14,407 bases of DNA from Methylovulum sp. (GCA_028713595.1 JAQTNZ010000016.1:1-14407); one strand, 5' to 3'. Numbered from the stretch's first letter, positions 7,883-14,407 are shown. Notes: generated by a model from the sequence alone, not told the origin. Program-made: numbers and translations.

Positions 7883-7997
7883 AAGAGTCCTGTCAGCAAA
7901 AATCAGGTTAAAAGATGCCCATTTTATAATTAATTAAGCAATTGGTGCGGATTATTTTGCCAGCCCCTTAACGGTGAATAATGCACAAACGATTTTG

Positions 7998-8025
7998 TTG
8001 GTCAACGGGCTTGTAAAATGATAAT
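7998..8025 (+). promoter_or_regulatory. Candidate sigma70 promoter of the seven-gene GTPase/Roadblock operon
   Basis: TTGGTC (7998-8003) and GATAAT (8020-8025, five of six to the -10 consensus) are separated by 16 bases. Transcription would start near 8032, about 35 bases before ATG 8067, in a very AT-rich leader without a purine-rich ribosome site. The first gene may therefore be translated weakly. Based on consensus matching only. Confidence 0.4.
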
Positions 8026-8066
8026 TTAGTTCTATTCTCTAACTTTAACCCATAAAATAATAATTA

Positions 8067-8801
8067 ATGGCCGTTGATCCTGATTTGATTGTTTGTCACA
8101 ACGAAGACAAAAACCAGCCTTTGCAGGGGGTGCCGTTTTTTTGTTTACAAAATGCCAATACGCTGTATTCCCCAGAGCTGTTAGGCTATGCCGATTTTTT
8201 GCAAAAAGTCGTCTTCCGTATTGCCAGAAGGCCCAAAAACCTAATAGCCCATATCCAGCGGATTTATTTGTGTTTCCAGAAGGATTTGAATGAACAGTTG
8301 TTCGCAGCTATTGTTGATTTTTTGGTCATTTTAAACAAGCGTGGCTCGGCTATCAGTTGGCGGATATTGGTGGGGACAAAATCCCGCCTCAGCCCCGCCC
8401 AATTTACGCTGATTAAAGATTATTTGAAGGATGAGTTTGCTGACCCCCTGTTGTTGAAAGGCAACCAGTATTCTATTTGTAGCAGGGGCATCACCGGGGT
8501 AAGCGAACTGGTGCGCCATATCGACACGCAAGGCCAGCCCGAGCATGATCCCTTGGACATAGCGCTTGACCATATTGAGTATAGCCAATTGGAAGAAGCC
8601 AAACAAGTGCTTGAAAAAGCAGTATTAAAACAACCAAAACGAATGGAGTTGCAGCACGAATTATTGGCTCTCTATCGATCAACACGAGATCCGGAAGGGT
8701 TTAATAATATGTTAAGTGAATTAAAACGCTTGGAGTTGGATATAATTGATGAATGGAATCAACTGAACAATTTCTTTGAAGGTCAAAATGGCAATGGATA
8801 A
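8067..8801 (+). CDS. Uncharacterised protein with a FimV-like C-terminal TPR segment
   Basis: 244 residues, no signal peptide or membrane helix. The N-terminal 130-150 residues are mainly predicted helix and match no family I can name. Residues about 161-234 form helical pairs of the TPR kind: DPLDIALDHIEYSQLEEAKQ, an L-E-K-A-V-L-K-Q-P turn, then MELQHELLALYRSTRDPEGF and a late Trp230. This order (D-P-L-x-x-A, two helices, R-D-x-E-G-F, Trp) is like the C-terminal domain of FimV, the polar hub protein of type IV pilus and cAMP control in Pseudomonas. FimV itself is a large membrane protein, so only the tail is shared. It is the first gene of the operon and overlaps the next one by 14 bases. 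A scaffold role is inferred; similarity is judged by eye. Confidence 0.65.
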   Translation: MAVDPDLIVCHNEDKNQPLQGVPFFCLQNANTLYSPELLGYADFLQKVVFRIARRPKNLIAHIQRIYLCFQKDLNEQLFAAIVDFLVILNKRGSAISWRILVGTKSRLSPAQFTLIKDYLKDEFADPLLLKGNQYSICSRGITGVSELVRHIDTQGQPEHDPLDIALDHIEYSQLEEAKQVLEKAVLKQPKRMELQHELLALYRSTRDPEGFNNMLSELKRLELDIIDEWNQLNNFFEGQNGNG

Positions 8802-9987
8802 AAATAAAAATCCATTAAAAGTTGCGTTGCATGGCATGGATGAGCGTAGCTATAAAATGATGGCAATGTATTTGCAGGGGCCTTGCAAAGGTGCTGCTAT
8901 GGTGGTCAATGGCCAAAGTGCCGAGGTTGATATTTTTGATGCGGATTCGCTCACCGGCCAGCAGCTTTTAAAAGCGCATTTTGACAAAAAATCGCCCAAA
9001 CCGGTCATTATCCTATCCCTCAACGAACAAGGCCTTGAACAGGGTCTGCGTGTCAAAAAACCGGTAAAAACAGAAGATATGCTGTCCGCCATTGCCCAAG
9101 CCAGGGGCTTGCTTGGGGGAAAAGCGGTGTCAAGCCCACATCCGGCTTCAGGCACAATGGCGGGCAGGGAAGCTGCCCCCATCGAGGCTGAAAAACCCAT
9201 CCTAAAAAGCTATGTCATTGAAACTGACGAGCAGAAAAAAACCTCCAAGCATGAGGCTGCCATGCAGCTCAATGAGAAGTCCTTCGGGGCTTTTATTGGC
9301 AATGTCGCGGGCGTTGATGTCAATGACCCCAAGCAATTTGCCAAGGCCAGTTACAACCCCAAAGACTATTTTCAAGGTTATGTCGAATCGGCTTATAAGG
9401 TAAGCCGTGAAAAGAACCAAAGCCGGCAACTGAATTCCGGTTGGAACCCGCTGCTTATTTTCCCTGACAACAGTGAAGTGTGGCTAGACGTTGATGAAAG
9501 CCAACTGCGGGCGTTTGCCGGCTTGGCGATCAACAGCACCTTAGGTTCCAAAATGTCGGTCACGCCGTTAAGCCAAGATATGGCCCATACCGACAGGGAC
9601 TTGGAAAGATTCCAGAGCATGGACGCTTTTTTATGGAAAATTGCCTGCTGGGCATCAAAAGGCCGCTATCCTGCCTCTATTGATATTAGGCAACCCGTTT
9701 ATCTGAAAAGCTGGCCCAATTTCACCCGTCTATTGGTCACGCCCCACGCCTTGCGCATTGCCGCATTATTGGTACAAGAGCCAAGGACTTTGCCGAATGT
9801 CGCCGAAGTCCTGGGCATTAAGCCACAGTATGTTTTTGTGTTCATTAGCGCAGCCTGTTCTTTGGGGTTGGCTGCCCAAGTAAGAAGAGAAGCTGATGTA
9901 TTAGTATCGCCACCCGAAATCAAACCCAACAAAAACCAAGGTTTACTGAAGCGGATTCTCAGTACATTGCTTGGCAAGAAAGCATAG
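8788..9987 (+). CDS. Pseudo-receiver plus winged-helix protein of the GTPase operon
   Basis: 399 residues from ATG 8788, chosen because GAAGG (8778-8782) lies five bases upstream; TTG 8776 and ATG 8794 are alternatives. Residues about 9-106 look like a response-regulator receiver: strand KVALHG, then VDIFDAD with Asp51 at the usual phosphorylation place, PVIILS ending in Ser77, and VKKPV with the Lys-Pro pair. The acidic pair normally after the first strand is missing, so phosphorylation is doubtful. A polar linker (110-165) follows. Residues about 215-370 are conserved-looking: DAFLWKIACWASKGRYP, then a winged-helix-like end (TPHALRIAALLVQEPRTLPNVAEVLGI) resembling the small helix-turn-helix partners of bacterial GTPase operons. 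The C-terminus is lysine-rich. DNA binding is possible, but protein-protein contact is as likely. Family unknown to me by name. Confidence 0.7.
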   Translation: MAMDKNKNPLKVALHGMDERSYKMMAMYLQGPCKGAAMVVNGQSAEVDIFDADSLTGQQLLKAHFDKKSPKPVIILSLNEQGLEQGLRVKKPVKTEDMLSAIAQARGLLGGKAVSSPHPASGTMAGREAAPIEAEKPILKSYVIETDEQKKTSKHEAAMQLNEKSFGAFIGNVAGVDVNDPKQFAKASYNPKDYFQGYVESAYKVSREKNQSRQLNSGWNPLLIFPDNSEVWLDVDESQLRAFAGLAINSTLGSKMSVTPLSQDMAHTDRDLERFQSMDAFLWKIACWASKGRYPASIDIRQPVYLKSWPNFTRLLVTPHALRIAALLVQEPRTLPNVAEVLGIKPQYVFVFISAACSLGLAAQVRREADVLVSPPEIKPNKNQGLLKRILSTLLGKKA

Positions 9988-10006
9988 CGGAAATAAATAT
10001 ATCAAT

Positions 10007-10543
10007 ATGAGTCAGTATAAAATTATTTTTACCGGGCCTGTGGGAGCTGGCAAAACGACAGCTATCAATTCAATCAGTGATCTGCCGCCTATAAAAACGG
10101 ATGCTTCTGCGAGCGATATGACCAAGTCCCGCAAAGCATCGACAACCGTTGCTATGGATTATGGTATCATGAACTTGCCGGGTGGGGAAAAGCTCCACCT
10201 ATATGGTACGCCAGGGCAAGAGCGCTTTGATTTCATGTGGGATATTTTGGTGAACGGCGGTATTGGCTTGGTGCTGCTGCTTGATAATACCAGGGCCGAC
10301 CCTTTCCAAGACATGAAATTTTTTCTTGATACGTTCAATACTTTTATCACCTCGACAACGGTGGCGATCGGGGTCACCCAAATGGATTTGAGCGCGACCC
10401 CGACCATTGACGATTATCACTTCCAATTAAATAATCTAGGCTTAAAGCCCCCAGTTTTCGCGGTTGACGCGCGGGTAAAAAGTGATGTCTCTTTATTAAT
10501 CCAATCGTTGCTATATACATTGGATCCTGGATTAGAGGGATAA
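10007..10543 (+). CDS. Small Ras-like GTPase (COG2229/MglA/CvnD-like)
   Basis: 178 residues from ATG 10007; a TTG at 9971 would add twelve unconserved residues overlapping the previous gene. G1/P-loop is GPVGAGKTT (10-18). A switch I threonine pair occurs at STTVAMDYG (45-53). G3 is YGTPGQERF (66-74), where the usual Asp of D-x-x-G is Gly67, as I recall for this bacterial group. G4 is TQMD (124-127) in place of NKxD, and VDAR (153-156) may be G5. No lipidation signal or membrane helix, so it is cytosolic. Related GTPases are MglA, which sets cell polarity in Myxococcus, and CvnD of actinobacterial conservons; both work with Roadblock proteins, and two follow here. The stop overlaps the next ATG (TAATG). 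GTP binding is likely; hydrolysis and specificity are uncertain given the G4 change. Confidence 0.88.
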   Translation: MSQYKIIFTGPVGAGKTTAINSISDLPPIKTDASASDMTKSRKASTTVAMDYGIMNLPGGEKLHLYGTPGQERFDFMWDILVNGGIGLVLLLDNTRADPFQDMKFFLDTFNTFITSTTVAIGVTQMDLSATPTIDDYHFQLNNLGLKPPVFAVDARVKSDVSLLIQSLLYTLDPGLEG

Positions 10544-11157
10544 TGATGAGTGGTGAGTATTCTTTAACAGAAGGCCTCTATTTATATCCCACTCCGGCGG
10601 GGGCTTATTACGCCGTCGCTTCTATGGAAACCGATAAGCCCCGGCAATTTTTAAGGAAATTATTGCAGCAACCGCAAACGCCAGCCCTCACTCTTGAAAA
10701 CTTACAGCGTTTGATGAATCATGATGACAGCGAAAAATGCTTGGCATTGTTGCACCATTGCCAAAAATTGCGCTGGGTGCAAGGTTTGGAAGAGCCTTTG
10801 GAATATCCGACTGGCGCATTGGAAAACATTTTGTCTGGCTTATTAAGCAAGCTTTCTGAAAACGGCAAGGTACTGCTGGCGGAAAAACAAGGTTTTTACC
10901 TCGCAACCCACGGCTTCCCCCACGAAGTCGCCGAAGAGCTATCGGCCTTAAGTGCGGAAATCGCCACCGTCCATGACAGGCGGGCGGGCTTGTTAATCAA
11001 CAACATGGGGATTATGAGCCATGCTTGGTCTATTGTTGACGTTTTTGGTAACAGTGAAGTGGGGTTTTGGCCGTTGTTCATCTCCAATAATCGGTTTGTT
11101 GTGGCTGTTTATGGCATCCCCCATTTAAGCATACGTTATGCGACAAAGGAGAGTTAA
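10543..11157 (+). CDS. Winged-helix/Roadblock-like fusion protein
   Basis: 204 residues; two ATG codons in a row (10543 and 10546) follow AGAGGG at 10534-10539, and the second has the better spacing. Residues 5-80 read as a small winged-helix-like domain (LTEGLYLYPTPAGAYYAV, helices around 33-60 and 62-77, ending WVQGL). Residues about 92-195 resemble a degenerate Roadblock/LC7 domain: a long helix, KVLLAEKQGFYLATHGFP (109-126), a helix with ALSAEIATVHDRRAGLL (135-151), and strands ending FVVAVYGIP (185-193). Its place directly after the GTPase, overlapping it by one base, fits a GTPase partner or regulator like MglB. The Roadblock call is from pattern only. A heterodimer with the next Roadblock protein is possible. 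Confidence 0.6.
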   Translation: MMSGEYSLTEGLYLYPTPAGAYYAVASMETDKPRQFLRKLLQQPQTPALTLENLQRLMNHDDSEKCLALLHHCQKLRWVQGLEEPLEYPTGALENILSGLLSKLSENGKVLLAEKQGFYLATHGFPHEVAEELSALSAEIATVHDRRAGLLINNMGIMSHAWSIVDVFGNSEVGFWPLFISNNRFVVAVYGIPHLSIRYATKES

Positions 11158-11203
11158 TTTGAACGTTAACATTACATTTTTAAAAAGAAGAGGAAATTAA
11201 ATT

Positions 11204-11566
11204 ATGCGTGCAAACATGTTGACTTCTGTATTAACAGAGCTTAACGGTACTTCGGCTGATATTGAAGCATCGGGAATTATATCGACTGATGGTTTGATGA
11301 TAGCATCAGTCTTACCAGCATCTATGGATGAAGACAGGGTAGGTGCGATGAGTGCAGCGATGTTGTCGTTAGGTGATAGGACGGCGCAGGAATTGGCAAG
11401 AGGGACTCTGGAGCAAGTATTGATTAAGGGTGCTAACGGTTATGTGTTGATGACCTATGCCGGTTCCGAATCGGTGCTGACCGTCTTGGCAAAGCCTAAT
11501 GCCAAATTGGGTTTGATTTTCCTTGATGTCAAGCGTGCTGCCGCCAGTATCGCCGATTTCCTGTAA
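11204..11566 (+). CDS. Roadblock/LC7-domain protein (MglB/CvnB-like)
   Basis: 120 residues making one Roadblock/LC7 domain: an N-terminal helix (ANMLTSVLTELNG), strand ASGIISTDGLMIASVLP (22-38), a helix with AMSAAMLSLGDRTAQEL (48-64), and strands EQVLIKGANGYVLMTYAG (70-87) and SVLTVLAKP (90-98), then a C-terminal helix. Such domains dimerise and bind small GTPases, acting as GAP (MglB) or partner. It stands 46 bases after the previous gene and has its own AGAGGA ribosome site about ten bases from ATG 11204. It may thus be made in larger amounts than its neighbours. No internal terminator is visible in the gap. Domain assignment is good; the GAP role is inference. Confidence 0.88.
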   Translation: MRANMLTSVLTELNGTSADIEASGIISTDGLMIASVLPASMDEDRVGAMSAAMLSLGDRTAQELARGTLEQVLIKGANGYVLMTYAGSESVLTVLAKPNAKLGLIFLDVKRAAASIADFL

Positions 11567-11577
11567 GACCTTGACCA

Positions 11578-12051
11578 ATGCGTGATTTTAAACCGGAAGA
11601 CGTTGTGGGTGGCTACAAAGAAGCGGTGCTTGATTTGTATGGTGGCTTGCGCCGGGTGGTTTTCTACACCAATATAGAAACGCCTTATCCTGACGGCAAA
11701 CTCATCGTCTCGACCACGGACACCAACGGCATTATCACCCATGGCAACAAGGCCTTTGTAGAAATGTCAGGCTACACCTTGGATGAATTGATAGGCTCAC
11801 CGCATTCGATTTTAAGGCATCCTGATATGCCTGCGGTCGCCTTTAAGGACTTGTGGGATACTGTCAGCAAAGGCGAACACTGGCAAGGCATTGTCAAAAA
11901 CTTACGCAAAGACGGTGGCTATTATTGGGTCAAAGCCACTGTTATCCCTAATATCCGCCAGGGTAAGCTGGTTAGCTACACTTCGGTGCGGCGCAAGCCA
12001 TCGCGCACCAAGGTGGAAGAGTGCACAGTGCTCTATGCGTCATTAAAATAA
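11578..12051 (+). CDS. Stand-alone Aer-like PAS-domain protein
   Basis: 157 residues, one PAS domain at about 36-140. PYPDGKLIVSTTDTNGIIT (37-55), NKAFVEMSGYTLDELIGSPHSILRHPDMP (57-85), AFKDLWDTVSKGEHWQGIVKN (88-108) and GGYYWVKATVIP (113-124), ending with SVRRKPSR, match the Aer family of PAS domains, which bind FAD and sense redox state in E. coli Aer. No transmembrane helix, HAMP, methyl-accepting, kinase or cyclase domain follows, so the signal must pass by protein contact. The gene is 11 bases after the Roadblock gene and 12 before the ligand-binding gene, so co-transcription is very likely. FAD binding is not proven; other PAS ligands are possible. Confidence 0.88.
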   Translation: MRDFKPEDVVGGYKEAVLDLYGGLRRVVFYTNIETPYPDGKLIVSTTDTNGIITHGNKAFVEMSGYTLDELIGSPHSILRHPDMPAVAFKDLWDTVSKGEHWQGIVKNLRKDGGYYWVKATVIPNIRQGKLVSYTSVRRKPSRTKVEECTVLYASLK

Positions 12052-12063
12052 CGGCAAAATGAT

Positions 12064-12810
12064 ATGACTTACCAATTTACAGTCAGCCCGGACTTCTCGC
12101 CCGACCATTTGTCGGGTTGGTATATCTTCAATACATGGCTACAAAAACAGACCGGGGAAGGGATTCATCTGGAAATGTACAATAGTTTTCAAGAACAAGG
12201 GACGGCCATTCAAAATGACGGCGTGGATTTGATCTATGCGAACCCCTTCGATGCGGCCATGCTGGTGCGTGACAAAGGTTTTTGCCCATTGGCCAAACCC
12301 GTAGGCGTTGCTGATGAAGCCTTGATAGCGGTCAGCGCCGACAGCGCCATTTATGATGTCGCCGATTTGTCCTTAGGGACAAAAATCGCCATGACCGATG
12401 ACCCTGATGTGCGCATGATGGGCATGATGTTGCTGGAACCTGGGGATTTGTCCGCAAACAACACCCAGATCATCCACTGCAACGCTTACATCCTGGTCGC
12501 CAAACAATTGCTGCAAGGCCATGCCGATGTCGGGGTGTTCCTTGCCGAGGCTTATGATGACTTGTCCGGGATGATTAAAAGTAAATTAAGGGTCTTGGTC
12601 AGAAGCGAAATTAGCGTTATCCATCATGCTTTAATGGCAGGCCCTAACTTGGCGCACCGTAAGGAGGAGCTACAGGCATTGCTGGTGGCAATGGGGGCGG
12701 ATGATAAAGGCCGTGATGTGTTAAAAAATCTGGGCTTTGAAGCTTGGGCTACAGTCGATCATGAAGACATGGAATTCATGATCGACTTAATGGACGCGCT
12801 GGCCGTTTGA
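12064..12810 (+). CDS. PhnD/periplasmic-binding-fold protein without signal peptide
   Basis: 248 residues with the two-lobed solute-binding fold of the phosphate/phosphite/phosphonate (PhnD) type: DLIYANPFDAAMLVRDKGF (54-72), LIAVSADSAIYDVADLSLGTKIAMTDDPD (87-115), the second-lobe helix AKQLLQGHADVGVFLAEAYDDL (146-167). Exported members have a signal peptide. Here the chain starts directly at the first strand (MTYQFTVSPDF), and an in-frame stop (12049-12051, the end of the PAS gene) with no start codon between excludes a longer N-terminus. No ABC permease or ATPase gene is near. It is therefore likely a cytosolic ligand-binding or sensor protein acting with the PAS, Roadblock and GTPase products. 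The ligand is unknown; phosphonate or phosphate binding should not be assumed. It ends 4 bases from the end of phoR on the other strand. Confidence 0.8.
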   Translation: MTYQFTVSPDFSPDHLSGWYIFNTWLQKQTGEGIHLEMYNSFQEQGTAIQNDGVDLIYANPFDAAMLVRDKGFCPLAKPVGVADEALIAVSADSAIYDVADLSLGTKIAMTDDPDVRMMGMMLLEPGDLSANNTQIIHCNAYILVAKQLLQGHADVGVFLAEAYDDLSGMIKSKLRVLVRSEISVIHHALMAGPNLAHRKEELQALLVAMGADDKGRDVLKNLGFEAWATVDHEDMEFMIDLMDALAV

Positions 12811-12814
12811 GCCG

Positions 12815-14095
12815 CTAACTGCAACATACCCTTTTGATAGGAAAATGGCAGCTAAAGCAACTGCCTTTGCCCAATTCGCTGTTGATTTCCAAGGTCGCTT
12901 CGTGGCGCATCAGCACATGCTTGACAATCGCCAGCCCTAGGCCTGTGCCCGGCACTTTGCTGCGGCGTTTATTTTCGACCCGATAAAACCGTTCGGTGAC
13001 GCGGGGAATATCGGAAGCGGCAATGCCCTCGCCAAAATCCTCGACATCCAGCACAACTTCATCTTTGCCCTGATGCCAGCGCACCCTCACCACCGAATCG
13101 TCAGGCGAATATTTCAGTGCATTGCCTAACAAATTGGTGAAGGCGCTGCGCAAATCTTGCTCTTCACCATACAAATGCGCCGAAGTTGCCAAGGTCAGTT
13201 CGATGCGTCTGGAAGCGTTTTCCATCGTGTCGCCTTCTTTGCAAATTTGGCTCAATAAAGCCGGCACATCGATACATTGGGTTTTTTTCTGTTGGGTTTC
13301 CAAGCGCGTCAATAATAGCAAATCGTCAACCAGATGCTGCATCCGCTCGGTTTGTCCGCGCATTTCCTTAAAGGAGTTGGTCAGCAGTGGCGAGGTGTCA
13401 TCATCCATGTCCTGCAAGGTTTCCAGATAGCCTTTAAGCACCGTCAATGGCGTGCGCAATTCATGCGAGACATTGGCGACAAAATCCTTGCGCATGGTCT
13501 GCATTTTTTTCAGTTGCGTCACGTCTTGCGCCAATAACAAGCGCAATCCCGAGCCGTAGCAAATGACCCGCACTTCCAAGGTGACGCGGTTATTGACCGG
13601 CGACGGCAAAATGACCGGCTCGCTATAATTGCCTGATTTTAAGTAACGGATAAAATCCGGGAAGCGTATCAGGTTGGCAATGCGCTGGCCTTTGTCGGAT
13701 TGTTGTAGCCCCAACACCTGCCGTGCCGCCTTGTTGGCCCATTCAATCTCATCACTGGCACGCAACACCACCGCCGCATCGGGCAAGGCTTCGGTGGATT
13801 GGCGAAACTGCTCGATCATCTTGCGCAGCTTCTTTTTACGCCGCTTATCACTTTTTTTGATACGGTAGATATGGTAATAAATCTCTTCCCAAATGCCCGA
13901 TGTTTTAGGGTATAGACCTTTACCCCCTGCACTTATCCAGATTTCAAAACGGCGGATTTGCAAAAACTGGCAGACCAATAAAAACAAGGTTGCCAAAAAT
14001 AGGGCCAGAAAGAGTGCCCCCGTGATGGAACCGATAATAAACGCCACCAGCAACAGCAATGAAGCCGTGATTAGTTCTTTGCGCCAAACACTCAT
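12815..14095 (-). CDS. phoR: Phosphate-regulon sensor histidine kinase PhoR
   Basis: 426 residues, the normal size. A hydrophobic hairpin (about 9-45) makes two membrane segments with almost no periplasmic part, as in PhoR. A basic linker (80-92) leads to a PAS domain (about 98-192: ALPDAAVVL, EIEWANKAARQVLGL). The dimerisation/phosphoacceptor helix has FVANVSHELRTPLTVL with His211. The ATPase domain has the N box NLLGNALKYS (Asn325), G1 DFGEGIAA (353-360), F box ERFYRV and G2 GTGLGLAI (383-390). PhoR phosphorylates PhoB when phosphate is scarce and, with PstSCAB-PhoU, dephosphorylates it in plenty. The start at 14095 is five bases after the phoB stop, so the two are an operon. No pst or phoU gene is in the window. 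It ends tail to tail with the PhnD-like gene. Confidence 0.96.
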   Translation of the reverse strand: MSVWRKELITASLLLLVAFIIGSITGALFLALFLATLFLLVCQFLQIRRFEIWISAGGKGLYPKTSGIWEEIYYHIYRIKKSDKRRKKKLRKMIEQFRQSTEALPDAAVVLRASDEIEWANKAARQVLGLQQSDKGQRIANLIRFPDFIRYLKSGNYSEPVILPSPVNNRVTLEVRVICYGSGLRLLLAQDVTQLKKMQTMRKDFVANVSHELRTPLTVLKGYLETLQDMDDDTSPLLTNSFKEMRGQTERMQHLVDDLLLLTRLETQQKKTQCIDVPALLSQICKEGDTMENASRRIELTLATSAHLYGEEQDLRSAFTNLLGNALKYSPDDSVVRVRWHQGKDEVVLDVEDFGEGIAASDIPRVTERFYRVENKRRSKVPGTGLGLAIVKHVLMRHEATLEINSELGKGSCFSCHFPIKRVCCS

Positions 14096-14100
14096 CAGGC

Positions 14101-14407
14101 TTATTCCATTAGTGAAAAACGGTAGCCAAAACCGCGCACGGTTTGCACCAAGTCTTCGCGTCCATGTTCCCCCAAAATTTTGCGCAGGCGGCGGATATGC
14201 ACGTCAATTGTGCGTTCCTCAATATAAACGCTGCGACCCCATACCTGGTCGAGCAATTGGGTGCGGCTGTAGACTTTGTCGGGATGGGTCATAAAAAATT
14301 GCATCAGGCGGAATTCGGTCGGGCTGACTTCCAATGGCTTGTCACCGATGCTCAGCCGGTGCTGTTCGGTGTCCAGCACCAAATCGCCCAAAGCAATTTG
14401 CGCCAAG
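14101..14407 (-). CDS. phoB: Phosphate-regulon response regulator PhoB, C-terminal part (5' end beyond window)
   Basis: About 102 codons are visible and the frame is open at the right edge, so the receiver domain lies outside. The visible part is an OmpR/PhoB-type winged helix: [64 protein letters not shown] (recognition helix) and [11 protein letters not shown], ending the wing. It binds pho boxes and activates phosphate-starvation genes when phosphorylated by PhoR, encoded five bases downstream. The PhoB name rests on the neighbouring PhoR and on the family sequence. No pho box was recognised in the window. Confidence 0.93.
   Translation of the reverse strand, partial: LAQIALGDLVLDTEQHRLSIGDKPLEVSPTEFRLMQFFMTHPDKVYSRTQLLDQVWGRSVYIEERTIDVHIRRLRKILGEHGREDLVQTVRGFGYRFSLME

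Noticed and set aside
12064..12810. Phosphonate ABC transporter substrate-binding protein
   Set aside because: It has no signal peptide, an in-frame stop blocks extension, and no permease or ATPase gene is nearby.
14101..14406. A complete 101-residue DNA-binding protein starting at the right edge
   Set aside because: The apparent start at 14406 is a codon within the PhoB linker; the frame is open at the edge and the winged helix normally follows a receiver domain.

Overview
The window looks like chromosomal DNA of a gammaproteobacterium. The composition is moderate GC by eye, and the branched-chain amino-acid genes, PhoBR pair, MltB and GH17 protein most resemble what I remember from methanotrophs of the Methylococcales. 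That placement is an inference from protein flavour; no rRNA or other marker gene is present.

Layout, left to right. (1) Positions 1-951 (minus) hold most of an MltB-type lytic transglycosylase lipoprotein that runs off the left edge. (2) A divergent promoter region (952-1210) carries a perfect 15-bp dyad, a sigma70-like promoter and a leader inverted repeat. It precedes ilvB-ilvH-ilvC (1211-5463), the enzymes from pyruvate/2-oxobutyrate to dihydroxy acids. Between ilvH and ilvC lies a small, AT-richer cassette: a HEPN-domain protein, a companion protein and a 35-residue coupled ORF. A terminator and other inverted repeats follow ilvC. (3) Positions 5729-7417 encode a membrane-anchored GH17 family protein. 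It converges on an NTF2/SnoaL-like protein (7475-7882, minus) across a three-armed inverted-repeat structure. (4) Seven tightly packed plus-strand genes (8067-12810) form the most interesting part: an unknown protein with a FimV-like TPR tail, a degenerate receiver plus winged-helix protein, a small Ras/MglA-like GTPase, a winged-helix/Roadblock-like protein, a Roadblock/LC7 protein, a stand-alone Aer-like PAS protein, and a PhnD-like ligand-binding protein with no signal peptide. (5) Meeting this operon tail to tail with a 4-bp gap is phoB-phoR (minus): full-length sensor kinase PhoR and the DNA-binding part of PhoB, cut by the right edge.

The seven-gene operon resembles in logic, though not in order or full content, the GTPase-Roadblock modules of actinobacterial conservons and of the MglA/MglB polarity system. 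Here it is combined with two possible cytosolic input modules, one PAS and one solute-binding fold. I infer a soluble signalling complex that converts a redox or metabolite signal into a GTPase state, perhaps for polarity or surface motility; neither signal nor output is shown by the sequence. No tRNA, rRNA, CRISPR array, insertion sequence or phage gene was seen. No stretch over 300 bases lacks a gene.
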